Positions 45,059 through 55,462 of a DNA stretch of 64,000 nucleotides are shown here, piece after piece. The translations under genes were made by a program, and so were the position numbers. The notes under the pieces are model-generated. The model was not told where the DNA came from, did not search any database, and was given only the letters and a program-made list of their open reading frames with translations. Location: the NCBI GenBank assembly GCA_900769635.1, contig CAAGHJ010000016.1, positions 1-64,000 on the forward strand, given 5' to 3'. How positions within the stretch are numbered: position 1 is the first letter of the stretch; every line of letters starts with the position of its first letter. The DNA is from Bacilli bacterium. Lineage in GTDB: Bacteria > Bacillota_I > Bacilli_A > RF39 > UBA660.

Positions 45059-45646
45059 ATGAAAGAAGTAAACACAGAAAAAACAATAATTGCCCCTGAA
45101 ACCAAAATCTTTACCGAATTATCTCCTGAAGAATTATTAAATATCAGAAAGTACTTAATATCTAATCCAAGAAAACAAGGCTTTCAACTCCTTTTACCAA
45201 CCAGCACATATAGTTCCTTTGATGAAAAAATAAGCAATTTAACAAATCCCCATTTAACACATATCCTTTACGAAAATATGCTATTAATAGACATATTTGA
45301 AAAAATAGATGCAAGTTCAGGAGAAATAAAATTACCATATACCAAAGAAGAATTACAAGAATTAAAAGAAATATTATCTTATACCAAAGAAGAAGAACTT
45401 CAACAGAAAATGAACAGCGTAAAACGATATTTAAATATAAACGATTTAAACAAATTCTCTCTCCACAGAAATATCATTCTCCACTATTTATACGATGAGG
45501 CCGTATCTCTAAAATTACAAAAAAATATCAATAGTATGGTGCAGGGTAGTGGACTATACCATACCAAACTATATTTACGAACAAAAAACCCTCGAACATA
45601 TCAAACCCAGTCTGGATATACATTAAAACAAATACAAGATTACTAA
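45059..45646 (+). CDS. Hypothetical cytoplasmic protein, 195 aa
   Basis: Not recognised. It is charged, mostly helical by composition, with no signal peptide or membrane segment. It contains repeated short Glu/Lys-rich helices (YTKEELQELKEILSYTKEEE). The ATG follows AAAGGTGATG at good spacing, and a TATAAT-like box lies at about 45035-45040. It is monocistronic with its own terminator. No residue pattern pointing to catalysis. Confidence 0.7.
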   Translation: MKEVNTEKTIIAPETKIFTELSPEELLNIRKYLISNPRKQGFQLLLPTSTYSSFDEKISNLTNPHLTHILYENMLLIDIFEKIDASSGEIKLPYTKEELQELKEILSYTKEEELQQKMNSVKRYLNINDLNKFSLHRNIILHYLYDEAVSLKLQKNINSMVQGSGLYHTKLYLRTKNPRTYQTQSGYTLKQIQDY

Positions 45647-45651
45647 ATACT

Positions 45652-45682
45652 AACTGTTGCAAAAAAAGCATCAGTTTTTTTC
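45652..45682 (+). terminator. Intrinsic terminator after the 195-aa gene
   Basis: AACTGTTGC (45652-45660) pairs with GCATCAGTT (45668-45676), one mismatch, then a T-run. Confidence 0.7.
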
Positions 45683-45740
45683 AATTTAACAATAAATACA
45701 TTACCAAACTGTCTAATTAAAATAAAATACACAAAAAGTA

Positions 45741-45769
45741 TTGTCAAAATAATCAATATGATTTATAAT
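45741..45769 (+). promoter_or_regulatory. Sigma-A promoter of the HAD phosphatase/ABC importer operon
   Basis: TTGTCA (45741-45746), 17-nt spacer, TATAAT (45764-45769). Confidence 0.75.
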
Positions 45770-45794
45770 TAAAATATAATGGAAGGAGGATAAA

Positions 45795-46472
45795 ATGAAC
45801 ATAGTAATAGCAAGTGATTTTGATAACACCATAACCCTAACAAACGATAAAACAGCAATGACAACCTTTGAAGAAGTATTACCGAAAGAATACAAAGAAA
45901 TGAGAGAAAGAATATACAAAGAAGAAAAACTAAAACAACTAGACCCCACAGAAAAACTAGATTATTACGATAAAATATGGGATGAAAAATTTCAAACATT
46001 CAAAAAATATAACATAACCAAAGAACTAATAACAAGTCTAACCAAAGAAGTAACCATAAAAAAAGGCTTTTCAGAACTCGTAAATTACTTAAATCAAAAA
46101 AACATTCCTTTTATCATAAACTCTGCTGGTCTCGGTGACTTTATCAAAATAAAATTAGAAACCGAAAATCTAATGCTACCAAACATCAAAATAATATCAA
46201 ATTTTCTAAACGATACGGGCGAATATGTGACAAGATATAACAAAAGCACCAACAAAGAATACCAAAAACAAGTAAACAACGCCGATATACTTGTCATAAT
46301 AGGAGATACACTGAGTGACTTAACCCTCATACCACCAAATTACCCCCATAAAGTAGTCAAAATCGCCTTTCCCCGTTTAGATTATGAAGATTACAAAAAT
46401 AATTTTGACTACACAATAGAAGAAGAAAACTTTAATCAAGTACTAAGAATAATAAAGGAGTTAGAAAAATGA
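45795..46472 (+). CDS. HAD-superfamily phosphatase (UMPH-1/pyrimidine 5'-nucleotidase-like)
   Basis: 225 residues. HAD motif I is DFDNTIT with both Asp; motif II is INSAGLGDFI, as in cytosolic 5'-nucleotidase III (SAGIGD); motif IV is IGDTLSDL. A helical cap lies between I and II. It likely removes phosphate from a nucleotide or a similar small metabolite. SD GGAAGGAGG. It overlaps the next gene (solute-binding protein) by 4 nt, so it belongs to the same operon as the importer. Confidence 0.78.
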   Translation: MNIVIASDFDNTITLTNDKTAMTTFEEVLPKEYKEMRERIYKEEKLKQLDPTEKLDYYDKIWDEKFQTFKKYNITKELITSLTKEVTIKKGFSELVNYLNQKNIPFIINSAGLGDFIKIKLETENLMLPNIKIISNFLNDTGEYVTRYNKSTNKEYQKQVNNADILVIIGDTLSDLTLIPPNYPHKVVKIAFPRLDYEDYKNNFDYTIEEENFNQVLRIIKELEK

Positions 46473-47185
46473 AAAAAATACTAAGCATAATACTAATAAT
46501 ATTACTATTAACCGGATGCAAAACCAAAGAAGATACCCTCGTTATGGTAACTGAGGCCGGTTTTGCCCCTTACGAATACTACGAAAACGGTGAAATAGTA
46601 GGAGTAGACATAGATATAGCAAACGAAATAGCCAAAAGTCTTGGCAAAAAACTAGAAGTAAAAGATGTCGCTTTCGATTCCATAATAAACGAATTAAAAA
46701 GTGGAAAAGCCGACATAGCCTTAGCCGGTATGAGTATTACTGAAGAAAGACTAAAAGAAGTAGATTTCAGTAATCCCTATGTCGAATCTCGCCAAGTAGT
46801 AATAGTAAAAGAAGGAAGCAATATAACAGACCTAAACCAAATAAGCAATAAAAAAATAGCCGTTCAACTAGGAAGCATTGCCGACTTAGACTTAACCGAA
46901 AAATATCCCAATGCCAATATCAGTAGACAAAAAAAATACCTCTCAATGGCTGAAGACCTAAAAAGAGATAAAGTAGATTGTATCGTTATGGACTACTTAC
47001 CAGCCAAAGAAATCGTAAATAAAAATAACCAGTTAAAAATATTAGACGGCTACCTATTTAGCGATACCTACGGAATAGCTGTCAAAAAAGGCAATACCAA
47101 GCTAGTAGAAGAAATAAACAAAGTATTAGCCAATTTAGAAAAAGATGGGAAAATTGACCAGTACGTCATCAACCATTCAAACTAG
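46469..47185 (+). CDS. Polar amino-acid ABC transporter substrate-binding lipoprotein
   Basis: 238 residues. The lipoprotein signal ends LLTGC (Cys 17). The mature part is a family 3 periplasmic-binding fold: GFAPYEYYENGEIVGVDIDI, GKADIALAGMSITEERLKEV, DFSNPY, and a C-terminal helix NKVLANLEKDGKID. It captures a polar amino acid outside the membrane. Its position beside the arginine deiminase operon makes arginine a likely ligand, by context only. It overlaps the phosphatase gene by 4 nt. Confidence 0.93.
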   Translation: MKKILSIILIILLLTGCKTKEDTLVMVTEAGFAPYEYYENGEIVGVDIDIANEIAKSLGKKLEVKDVAFDSIINELKSGKADIALAGMSITEERLKEVDFSNPYVESRQVVIVKEGSNITDLNQISNKKIAVQLGSIADLDLTEKYPNANISRQKKYLSMAEDLKRDKVDCIVMDYLPAKEIVNKNNQLKILDGYLFSDTYGIAVKKGNTKLVEEINKVLANLEKDGKIDQYVINHSN

Positions 47186-47196
47186 GAAGTGAAACA

Positions 47197-47886
47197 ATGA
47201 TAGAAAAAATATGGAATAACTTTTACAATTCAGTAATCTTCGAGGACCGTTACAAATACATCTTCGAAGGCCTATTCAATACCATAACAATGGCCATATT
47301 TGCCTGTATAATCGGAGTAGTAATTGGTCTCATCCTTGCCATCATCAACGACTATAACAAAGAAACCGGCAAATTAAAAATAGCCAATAAAATTGGAAAT
47401 CTCTACATAACGGTCATAAGAGGAACCCCCGTACTCTTACAATTAATGATAATATACTACGTAATATTCAAATCCGTTGACACTAACATAATTCTTATTG
47501 GAATATTAGCCTTTGGCCTAAACAGCGGTGCCTATGTATCACAAATAATCAAATCCGGCCTAATATCAATCAACGCCGGTCAAAGAGAGGCCGGTAAAAG
47601 TCTCGGCCTTAGCTACGGCCAAATAACCAGATATATAATAATGCCCCAAGCCATTCACAACATTAAACCCGCTCTCGGAAACGAATTCATAACCCTTCTA
47701 AAAGAAACATCGGTAGCCGGTTACATCGGAATAGTCGAACTCACCAAAGCCAGCGACATAATCGCCTCTCGCACCTACGACTACTTCTTCCCCCTCATCA
47801 TAACATCCCTAATATACCTAACCCTAACCGTGTGTCTATCAAAACTAATAAATAGAGGAGATGACGAAAATGCTCTTAACAGTTAA
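47197..47886 (+). CDS. Polar amino-acid ABC transporter permease
   Basis: 229 residues, about five membrane helices, of the His/Glu/Gln/Arg/opine permease family. The EAA loop, which docks the ATPase, reads EAGKSLGLSYGQITRYIIMPQA. An upstream ITVIRGTPVLLQLMIIYY block is also typical. SD AGGAAGTG. It overlaps the ATPase gene by 17 nt. Confidence 0.94.
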   Translation: MIEKIWNNFYNSVIFEDRYKYIFEGLFNTITMAIFACIIGVVIGLILAIINDYNKETGKLKIANKIGNLYITVIRGTPVLLQLMIIYYVIFKSVDTNIILIGILAFGLNSGAYVSQIIKSGLISINAGQREAGKSLGLSYGQITRYIIMPQAIHNIKPALGNEFITLLKETSVAGYIGIVELTKASDIIASRTYDYFFPLIITSLIYLTLTVCLSKLINRGDDENALNS

Positions 47887-48589
47887 AAATTTAACCAAAA
47901 CCTATAACAAAAAAACCGTATTAAAAAACATAAACTTCAGTGTCGAGGAAAAAGAAATAGTGTCTATCATTGGCCCTTCTGGAAGTGGTAAGTCAACTCT
48001 CCTAAGATGCATAAACAGAATGGTAACCCCAACTAGCGGTGAAATCCTTTTTGACCGAAAACTAATAACCTCCGCCAATATCGGAGAAATACGCAAAGAA
48101 ATAGGAATGGTCTTTCAACACTTTAACCTCTTTGAAAACCTTACCGTCCTTGAAAATATAACCCTAGCCCCCGTAAAACTAAAACTACTATCTCAAGCTG
48201 AAGCAAAAAAAAGAGCCCTTGCAATGCTAAAAGAAATAAATCTCTATGATAAAAAAGACTCATATCCCATAAGCCTAAGCGGTGGAGAAAAACAAAGAGT
48301 AGCCATAATAAGAACTCTCATATTAGAACCAAGACTAATACTCTTAGATGAGCCAACAAGTGCCCTCGACCCCGAAATGACCAAAGAAGTAATTGAACTA
48401 ATCAAACACTTAAAAGATAAAGGCATAACCCTAATTATCGTAAGTCACGAAATGGAATTCGTAAAAGAATTCTCAAATAGAATAATATTTATAGAAAATG
48501 GAAAACTAATACTCGATAGCAGTTATAACAAAATCATAAACGGAGAAAACGATAGAGTAAAAAACTTTATTCAGGATATTGAAAAATAA
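47870..48589 (+). CDS. Polar amino-acid ABC transporter ATP-binding protein
   Basis: 239 residues. Walker A GPSGSGKST, Q-loop MVFQHFNLF, signature LSGGEKQR, Walker B ILLDEPTSALDPE, H-loop VSHE: a full GlnQ/ArtP-type subunit. The ATG at 47870 was preferred over 47861 because SD GAGGAG (47855-47860) is 9 nt from it. It completes a three-gene importer. The promoter of arcA lies in its last codons. Confidence 0.95.
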   Translation: MLLTVKNLTKTYNKKTVLKNINFSVEEKEIVSIIGPSGSGKSTLLRCINRMVTPTSGEILFDRKLITSANIGEIRKEIGMVFQHFNLFENLTVLENITLAPVKLKLLSQAEAKKRALAMLKEINLYDKKDSYPISLSGGEKQRVAIIRTLILEPRLILLDEPTSALDPEMTKEVIELIKHLKDKGITLIIVSHEMEFVKEFSNRIIFIENGKLILDSSYNKIINGENDRVKNFIQDIEK

Positions 48590-48606
48590 AAAAAATATGA
48601 TATAAT
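48579..48606 (+). promoter_or_regulatory. Sigma-A promoter of the arc operon
   Basis: TTGAAA (48579-48584), 16-nt spacer, TATAAT (48601-48606). It starts inside the 3' end of the upstream gene. No ArgR box was identified by eye. Confidence 0.65.
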
Positions 48607-48629
48607 TAAAATAGGAGGATGATAAAAAA

Positions 48630-49856
48630 ATGATACACGTAACCAGTGAAATCAAACCACTAAAAAAGGTCCTATTACATAGACCAGGAAAGGAACTATT
48701 AAATCTAACACCAGATACACTACAAGAATTACTATTTGACGATATACCATATCTAAAAGATGCACAACTAGAACACGACGAATTCGCTCAAATACTAAGA
48801 GATAACAACATTGAAGTCGTATATTTAGAAGATCTAATGGCTGAAACCCTAAGTTACAATCCAAATGTAAAACCAGCCTTCATAAGACAATTCATATATG
48901 AAGCTGGAATAAGAACGCCAATGTATAAAGATATGCTCTTCGATTTCCTAATGAGTATCGAAAACAATAAAGAACTAGTTCTAAAAACAATGGAAGGAAT
49001 CAAAGTAAGTGAACTAAATAGAAAGAAAAAAGACATTGAAAATTCCCTTGTTGACCTAGTTAGTGAAGAAGGAAAATTCCTTGCTGAACCAATGCCAAAC
49101 CTATACTTTACCCGTGATCCCTTCGCATCAGTTGGAAATGGCGTTGTCCTAAATAAGATGTATTCCGAAACAAGAAGTAGAGAAACAATCTACGCAAGTT
49201 ACATCTTTAACTATCACCCAGATTATCAAGATAAAGTAACAAGATATTACGACAGAGAAAACCCCTTCCATATAGAAGGAGGAGACGTACTCAACCTAAA
49301 CGAACACGTCTTAGCAGTCGGAATTTCTCAAAGAACAAGTGCCGATGCTATCGATTTACTTGCCAAAAATCTCTTTAAAGATCCCGATTGCAAAGTCGAT
49401 ACCGTTCTTGCCTTTCTAATACCCGAATGCCGTGCCTTTATGCACCTCGATACCGTATTCACCCAAATAGACTACGATAAATTCACTTATCACCCAGGCA
49501 TAATGGATACCCTAAGGGTCTTTGAAATTACCAAAGGCGATAACGAAGACGAAGTCAAGGTAAAACAAAAAAAAGGTTCGCTTGAAAAAATACTAGAAGA
49601 ATACCTAAACATAGATATAACCCTAATACCATGTGCCGGTGGTGATAAAATACCATCAGAAAGAGAACAGTGGAATGACGGAACAAACACCCTTTGTATA
49701 GCTCCAGGTGTAGTCGTAGTCTATAATAGAAACAACGTAACCAATGCCGTTCTAAGAGAACACGGAATAAAAGTATTCGAAATGCACAGTGCCGAACTAT
49801 CACGTGGACGTGGAGGTCCAAGATGTATGAGTATGCCACTAATTAGAGAGGATTAA
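48630..49856 (+). CDS. arcA: Arginine deiminase
   Basis: 408 residues, normal length. Guanidine-binding and catalytic blocks: [23 protein letters not shown], and the catalytic Cys loop [12 protein letters not shown] near the C-terminus. It turns arginine into citrulline and ammonia, the first step of the deiminase pathway, which yields ATP and raises pH. SD TAGGAGG. It is first of the operon arcA-arcB-arcC/yfcC. Confidence 0.97.
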   Translation: MIHVTSEIKPLKKVLLHRPGKELLNLTPDTLQELLFDDIPYLKDAQLEHDEFAQILRDNNIEVVYLEDLMAETLSYNPNVKPAFIRQFIYEAGIRTPMYKDMLFDFLMSIENNKELVLKTMEGIKVSELNRKKKDIENSLVDLVSEEGKFLAEPMPNLYFTRDPFASVGNGVVLNKMYSETRSRETIYASYIFNYHPDYQDKVTRYYDRENPFHIEGGDVLNLNEHVLAVGISQRTSADAIDLLAKNLFKDPDCKVDTVLAFLIPECRAFMHLDTVFTQIDYDKFTYHPGIMDTLRVFEITKGDNEDEVKVKQKKGSLEKILEEYLNIDITLIPCAGGDKIPSEREQWNDGTNTLCIAPGVVVVYNRNNVTNAVLREHGIKVFEMHSAELSRGRGGPRCMSMPLIRED

Positions 49857-49861
49857 AAATT

Positions 49862-50857
49862 ATGAACTTAAAAGGAAGAGATTTTTCAAAACTATTAGAC
49901 TATTCAAGCGATGAAATAAGATACCTATTAGACTTATCAAAAAAACTAAAAAAAATGAAACAAGAAGGCCAAAACCACGAGTATCTCAAAGGCAAAAATA
50001 TAGTTATCCTATTCGAAAAAGATTCCACTCGTACAAGGTGCTCATTTGAAGTAGCAGCTTATGACTTAGGAATGCATGTAACATATTTAGGCCCTACAGG
50101 ATCCCAAATGGGGAAAAAAGAAACAATCAAAGATACTGCCCGTGTACTAACTAGAATATATGACGGTATAGAGTACCGAGGATTTTCACAAAAAACCGTT
50201 GAAGAACTATGCAAATACGCAACAGTACCAATTTGGAACGGCCTAACCGATATGTTTCACCCAACCCAAATGCTCGCTGATGTAATGACCATCGAAGAAC
50301 ATTTCGGTTACCTCAAAGGAATAAACTTTTGCTTTTTCGGAGACGGAAGAAACAATGTAGGCAATTCCCTTATGGTAATATGCAGTAAATTAGGTATAAA
50401 TTTCAACTGCTGTGCCCCAAAACACTTGTGGCCAGAGGAAAAATTAACCGAAACCTGTAAAAAAATAGCTCGTGAAAACAATTGTACCATAAACTTTACT
50501 GACAATCCCGAAGAAATAAAAAATATGGATGTCATATATACCGATGTATGGCTCAGTATGGGTGAAGACGCATCCAAATGGAAAGAAAGAATAGATTTAC
50601 TATTACCATATCAAGTAAACAAAAAAGTAATGAACTCTTGTAATAGTAACGCTATATTCTTACACTGTTTACCATCTTTCCATAATACCGATACAATTAT
50701 CGGTAAGCAAATATATGATACTTACGGTATTAAAGAAATGGAAGTAACCGACGAAGTATTTGAAAGTTCAGCATCCAAAGTATTCGAAGAAGCTGAAAAT
50801 AGAATGCATACCATAAAGGCAGTTATGTATGCAACAATGATGAGTGAAAATGAGTAG
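49862..50857 (+). CDS. arcB: Ornithine carbamoyltransferase (catabolic)
   Basis: 331 residues. The carbamoyl-phosphate site is [11 protein letters not shown], the segment [18 protein letters not shown] is present, and the ornithine/carbamoyl loop is LHCLPSFHN. In the deiminase pathway it splits citrulline with phosphate into ornithine and carbamoyl phosphate. The position between arcA and carbamate kinase supports the catabolic role over biosynthetic argF. It overlaps the next gene by 8 nt. Confidence 0.96.
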   Translation: MNLKGRDFSKLLDYSSDEIRYLLDLSKKLKKMKQEGQNHEYLKGKNIVILFEKDSTRTRCSFEVAAYDLGMHVTYLGPTGSQMGKKETIKDTARVLTRIYDGIEYRGFSQKTVEELCKYATVPIWNGLTDMFHPTQMLADVMTIEEHFGYLKGINFCFFGDGRNNVGNSLMVICSKLGINFNCCAPKHLWPEEKLTETCKKIARENNCTINFTDNPEEIKNMDVIYTDVWLSMGEDASKWKERIDLLLPYQVNKKVMNSCNSNAIFLHCLPSFHNTDTIIGKQIYDTYGIKEMEVTDEVFESSASKVFEEAENRMHTIKAVMYATMMSENE

Positions 50858-53255
50858 AGTAGTAGTAGCTCTCGGCGGAAACGCCCTCGGGACAACACCT
50901 GAAGAGCAACTAAAATTAGTAAAAAAAACTGCCAAACAAATCGTAAAAATCGTTGCAAACGGCCACGAAGTAGTTGTCGTTCACGGTAACGGTCCTCAAG
51001 TCGGAGCCATAAAACTAGCAACCGACTACGCAAATAGTGAGGGAATAGGAACACCATCTATGCCCTTTGCTGAATGTGGGGCAATGAGCCAAGGATATAT
51101 CGGTTACCACTTGCAACAATCCATATCTCGTGAATTAGAACGAAGTGGAATAAAGAAAAATTGTGTGACAATCATTACTCAGGTAGAAGTAAGCAAATAC
51201 GACGATGCATTTCACAATCCAACCAAACCTGTAGGAATGTTTTATACCCAAAAAGAAGCACAAAAAATAGCAGATGAAAAGGGATATAAGTTTGTCGAAG
51301 ACGCTGGACGAGGATACAGGAGAGTTGTACCATCTCCAAAACCCGTCCGCATCATTGAAGAAGATGTAATAAATGACCTCATCGATGAAAACAACGTAGT
51401 CATAACCGCTGGCGGAGGCGGAATCCCCGTCATAAAAGAAAACGGAAGTTATAAAGGAGTAGACGCTGTTATCGATAAAGACTTCGCTGCTAGCTTGCTA
51501 GCCCGTCAAATCAAAGCTGATATCCTTCTCATCCTAACATCCATAGATAAAGTTTATATAAATTATGGCAAAGAAAACACTAAGGGAGTTAAATCAATGA
51601 GTTTAGCAAAAGCCACAGAATATATAAACCAAGGCTATTTTGCTAAAGGAAGTATGCTTCCCAAAGTAGAAGCCAGCTGTGAGTTCGTTCAAGAAAGCCC
51701 TAAGAAAAAAGCCATTATTACATCACTAAACAATGGATTAAATGCCCTAAGTGGCAAAACAGGTACAATCATAACACAAAAGGGGGATGGAAAGAAAAGG
51801 AGGATTGAAATGGCTAAGGCAAAAAATAAGAAATTTGTCTTATCATCATTCTCAATAATATTACTAATAATAATATTCTTGGGATTGATAACCCACTTCC
51901 TACCAACAGCTTCCTTCGTAGGTGAGGAAATAGTTAACGGTAGTGGAGTAGTTGCAGCATCCCTATCTGATATCTTACTTGCACCAATACTAGGATTCAA
52001 AGATGCCATAGATGTCTGCATATTCATATTCATTTTAGGAGGTTTCCTTGCCATAGTAAACGGAACAGGAGCTCTTGAAACAGGAATAAAAGTACTTATT
52101 AAAAAGATGAAAGGAAAAGAAATTTGGCTAATCCCAATTCTAATGTTTATCTTTTCAGTAGGTGGTACAACTTATGGAATGCTCGAAGAAACAGTTGGAT
52201 TTTATGCATTACTATCAGCAACAATGGTAGTAGCAGGAATGGATACCATAATCGCATCCGCCATCGTATTATTCGGTGCCGGCGTCGGTGTACTCGGTTC
52301 CACCATAAATCCCTTTGCCGTTGGTGTTGCAATTGACGCCCTACCCAAAGGCATAGAAGTAAATCAAGGAATAATAATAGGCCTCGGAGTAGCACTTTGG
52401 TTAGTGTCTTACGCTATCGCGACTGCTTTCGTTATGGCCTATGCAAAGAAAGTAAAAGCCGATAAAGGATCAACTTTCCTATCATTACGTGAACAAAAAG
52501 ATATGGAAAAAACATACCTAAAACCAGCTGAGAAAGAGAAAGAAACCAAATTAACCGGTAAACAAAAATTCACACTTGTCTTATTTGGAATAACATTCCT
52601 AATAATGATAATAGGCTTTATCCCTTGGGATAGCTTTGGAATAAATACATTCCTAGAAACAACCGGAAAATTAACAGGTAACCCACTCGGATGGTGGTAT
52701 TTCCAAGAAGCATCACTTTGGTTCTTCATAATGGCAATAATAATAGGTATTGTAAATAGAGATAGTGAACCAAAATTCGTAAGTACCTTTGTAAATGGAG
52801 CAGCCGATATGATGGGAGTAATCCTAATAGTAGCCGTTGCTCGTGGTGCATCAGTATTAATGACAACTACTCACTTAGATAACTATATAATATATAATGC
52901 TGCCGAAGCACTAAGACATTTACCACCAGTACTATTTGCTCCATTAGATTACTTACTACACATAGTACTATCAATACTGGTACCATCATCATCAGGATTA
53001 GCAACCCTCTCAACCCCAATTATGGGCCCACTTGCTCACGAACTAGGTTTCAGTGTCGAAACAACAATAATGATATTCGTTGCAGCCAACGGACTAGTAA
53101 ACCTAATTACACCAACTTGTGGTGCTATAATGGGAGGACTTGCTCTTGCCAAAGTAGAATACTCAACTTGGTTTAAATGGGCTATCAAAGTAGTAGCAGT
53201 CTTAGCAATAGCCGCTATGATAATACTAACAGTATCTATGATTGCCCTTTCATAA
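50850..53255 (+). CDS. arcC: Carbamate kinase fused to YfcC-type basic amino-acid carrier
   Basis: 801 residues in one frame. Residues 1 to about 312 are carbamate kinase ([42 protein letters not shown]), ending GTIITQ, the usual ArcC end. Only 10 residues later begins a complete YfcC/ArcD-type carrier with about 12 membrane helices ([47 protein letters not shown]). ArcC makes ATP from carbamoyl phosphate; YfcC relatives exchange arginine and ornithine or similar. At the junction an ideal SD and ATG (51810) remain, so the carrier could also be made alone. A one-base change would restore a stop. Confidence 0.88.
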   Translation: MSRVVVALGGNALGTTPEEQLKLVKKTAKQIVKIVANGHEVVVVHGNGPQVGAIKLATDYANSEGIGTPSMPFAECGAMSQGYIGYHLQQSISRELERSGIKKNCVTIITQVEVSKYDDAFHNPTKPVGMFYTQKEAQKIADEKGYKFVEDAGRGYRRVVPSPKPVRIIEEDVINDLIDENNVVITAGGGGIPVIKENGSYKGVDAVIDKDFAASLLARQIKADILLILTSIDKVYINYGKENTKGVKSMSLAKATEYINQGYFAKGSMLPKVEASCEFVQESPKKKAIITSLNNGLNALSGKTGTIITQKGDGKKRRIEMAKAKNKKFVLSSFSIILLIIIFLGLITHFLPTASFVGEEIVNGSGVVAASLSDILLAPILGFKDAIDVCIFIFILGGFLAIVNGTGALETGIKVLIKKMKGKEIWLIPILMFIFSVGGTTYGMLEETVGFYALLSATMVVAGMDTIIASAIVLFGAGVGVLGSTINPFAVGVAIDALPKGIEVNQGIIIGLGVALWLVSYAIATAFVMAYAKKVKADKGSTFLSLREQKDMEKTYLKPAEKEKETKLTGKQKFTLVLFGITFLIMIIGFIPWDSFGINTFLETTGKLTGNPLGWWYFQEASLWFFIMAIIIGIVNRDSEPKFVSTFVNGAADMMGVILIVAVARGASVLMTTTHLDNYIIYNAAEALRHLPPVLFAPLDYLLHIVLSILVPSSSGLATLSTPIMGPLAHELGFSVETTIMIFVAANGLVNLITPTCGAIMGGLALAKVEYSTWFKWAIKVVAVLAIAAMIILTVSMIALS
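51797..51812 (+). promoter_or_regulatory. Internal ribosome-binding site and start codon at the arcC/yfcC junction
   Basis: AAGGAGG (51797-51803), 6-nt spacing, ATG (51810-51812), in frame with the fusion. The carrier protein started here would be about 481 residues, the normal YfcC length. Confidence 0.75.
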
Positions 53256-53260
53256 TAATA

Positions 53261-53297
53261 AAAATAAAGTTTTCAGACCGAAAACTTTATTTTTTTA
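53261..53297 (+). terminator. Strong intrinsic terminator of the arc operon
   Basis: A 14-bp stem, AAAATAAAGTTTTC (53261-53274) with GAAAACTTTATTTT (53280-53293), and a T-run. Confidence 0.9.
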
Positions 53298-53372
53298 CCA
53301 TTTTTCTCAAAATACCTATCCAAAACCAAGTACTTATGATATAATTATGAGGATAAGAAAGGTAGTGATAAA

Positions 53373-54083
53373 ATGGCAACACCACATAATGAAGCCCAAA
53401 AAGAAGAAATAGCAAAAAACGTAATCCTAACCGGAGACCCAAATAGAGCCACATTTATAGCCCAAAACTATTTAGAAAACTATAAATGCGTAAATAAAGT
53501 AAGAGGGATATACGCCTATACAGGATATTATAAAGGAACCAAAGTAACCATAATGGCCCACGGAATGGGAATACCAAGTATGGCTATATACAGCTATGAA
53601 CTATATAAATTCTATAACGTAGAAAATATAATAAGAATAGGAACAGCCGGATCTTACACCAAAGACCTAAATGTACTAGATTTACTATTAGTAACATCAT
53701 CCTATTCAGAGTCAACTTATGCCGAAGTCTTTGACGGAAGTACCACTCACGAAATAAACGCAAACAAAGAACTAAATAATCATATAAAAAATGAAGTCTT
53801 AGCCGAAGGACTAACCCTAGTCGAAGGAAAAGTACATAGTAGTGATGCCTTCTATACCACGAGCGAAATATACACAAAAATGAACGAAGAAAAACACCTA
53901 TTAGCCGTGGAAATGGAAAGCTATGCCCTTTTCAAAAATGCTGAACACTTTGGCAAAAAAGCCAGTTGTATTCTAACCATATCCGATAGCTTTATAACAA
54001 AAAAAGAATTAACTAGCAAGGAGAGAACTGAAGCCCTTGACCAAATGATAAAATTAGCCCTAAATACCATAATAAACTGTTAA
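53373..54083 (+). CDS. deoD: Purine-nucleoside phosphorylase (hexameric DeoD type)
   Basis: 236 residues. Conserved: the N-terminal MATPHN, the phosphate site GDPNRA, GMGIPSMAIYSYEL, IRIGTAGS, VEMESYALF and the catalytic Asp in TISDSF. It cleaves purine nucleosides with phosphate for salvage. A TATAAT box (53340-53345) lies 27 nt before the ATG; SD AGAAAGG. It is monocistronic. Confidence 0.96.
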   Translation: MATPHNEAQKEEIAKNVILTGDPNRATFIAQNYLENYKCVNKVRGIYAYTGYYKGTKVTIMAHGMGIPSMAIYSYELYKFYNVENIIRIGTAGSYTKDLNVLDLLLVTSSYSESTYAEVFDGSTTHEINANKELNNHIKNEVLAEGLTLVEGKVHSSDAFYTTSEIYTKMNEEKHLLAVEMESYALFKNAEHFGKKASCILTISDSFITKKELTSKERTEALDQMIKLALNTIINC

Positions 54084-54190
54084 TAGCACGTTGCAATTTA
54101 AAAAAAACTGCAATAAAAACTATGCAAATTTTCAAAAAATAAGTTTAAAAAAAACAAAATAATATATACTATTCATAAGGAGGAAGTAAA

Positions 54191-55462
54191 ATGGATTATC
54201 AAAAAATAGATATGGGAGCGTACAATTTACATATCATAAATACAACCAAATTCAAAACCATAACGGTCGATATATGTTTCCGTAGACCCATAAAAAAAGA
54301 AGACATCAGTAATAGAATAATTCTTAAAGATGTACTACTAAATTCAAACCAAAACTATAAAACCGAAACCGAACTAATTAAAGAAAGCGAGAACCTTTAT
54401 GACCTAAAACTAATGTCTTCATCAAGTAGAATAGGCACATACACAAACCTATCATTCAAAACAAGATTTCTAAATGAAAAATACACCGAAGAAGGAATGA
54501 ATGAGGAATCAATAAAATTCTTATTAGACATAATATTTAAACCAAATATTACCGATAAAAAATTCAGCGAAGAAGTGTTATCACAAGTCAAAGAAAGAAA
54601 TCAAAAAAATATCAAAACCCTTAAAGACGATAAAATAAGATACGCAATATTTAGCCTCTTAGAAAAATTTTCCGATAAACCATACTCATACAATCCTTAT
54701 GGAGATAAAGACATCATTCAAAACATAACCCCAGCTTCACTTTACGAATACTACAAAAGTGTCATAAATGATGATATCGTTGATGTATTCATAGTAGGGG
54801 ATGTTGACGTCAAAAACACCAAAGAACTATTTAAAGAATACTTCAAAGTATGGTCTTATCACAAAAAGAAAGACGATATTATAACCCCGCCCCTCAGCGA
54901 GCGAAGCCGAATAAAAAACTACGAAGAATTAACAAAAGCCAATCAGTCCCAAATCGTACTCTTATATAGCATCAAAAATTTAAGTGAGTACGAAAGAAAA
55001 TACGTGCTACTCGTTTATAATGAGTTGTTGGGAGGCTCTTCGAGTTCTGTCCTCTTTGATAACATTCGCGAGAAAAATTCCTATGCATATTATGTAAGTT
55101 CCCTCGCAAAGGCCTATGACAATTTATTAATAATATATTCTGGAGTAGAACCAAGTAACGAAGAAACAGTCATAAAACAAATTCGTAAAAACGTTGATGC
55201 CATTAGCAAAGGAAAATTCGCTGAAAACTATTTCGAAAACGCCAAAGAAACAATCATATCAGGAATAATTGCCAGTACCGATAACCCTTATGGAATAATA
55301 AATACCTACTTTGCCAAATCCCTTGTCGGAAGTGCAAGTGCTGAGGAAAGAATCGAAAACATAAAGAAAGTATCCATAAACGATATAATAACCCTATCAA
55401 AGAAAATCAAAGTGCATTCAAGCTATGCTCTAAAAGGAGGCCCAAATGGAGATAAAGATTAA
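54191..55462 (+). CDS. ymfF: M16-family peptidase-like protein YmfF (inactive-subunit type)
   Basis: 423 residues of the M16 (insulinase/processing peptidase) fold, with the late-half pattern LVYNELLGGSSSSVLFDNIREK and Tyr-rich strand AYYVSS. It lacks the HxxEH zinc motif, so on its own it should be inactive. The next gene, which has the motif, overlaps it by 17 nt. This mirrors ymfF-ymfH in Bacillus, linked in databases to EF-P modification. SD AAGGAGG. Confidence 0.85.
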   Translation: MDYQKIDMGAYNLHIINTTKFKTITVDICFRRPIKKEDISNRIILKDVLLNSNQNYKTETELIKESENLYDLKLMSSSSRIGTYTNLSFKTRFLNEKYTEEGMNEESIKFLLDIIFKPNITDKKFSEEVLSQVKERNQKNIKTLKDDKIRYAIFSLLEKFSDKPYSYNPYGDKDIIQNITPASLYEYYKSVINDDIVDVFIVGDVDVKNTKELFKEYFKVWSYHKKKDDIITPPLSERSRIKNYEELTKANQSQIVLLYSIKNLSEYERKYVLLVYNELLGGSSSSVLFDNIREKNSYAYYVSSLAKAYDNLLIIYSGVEPSNEETVIKQIRKNVDAISKGKFAENYFENAKETIISGIIASTDNPYGIINTYFAKSLVGSASAEERIENIKKVSINDIITLSKKIKVHSSYALKGGPNGDKD

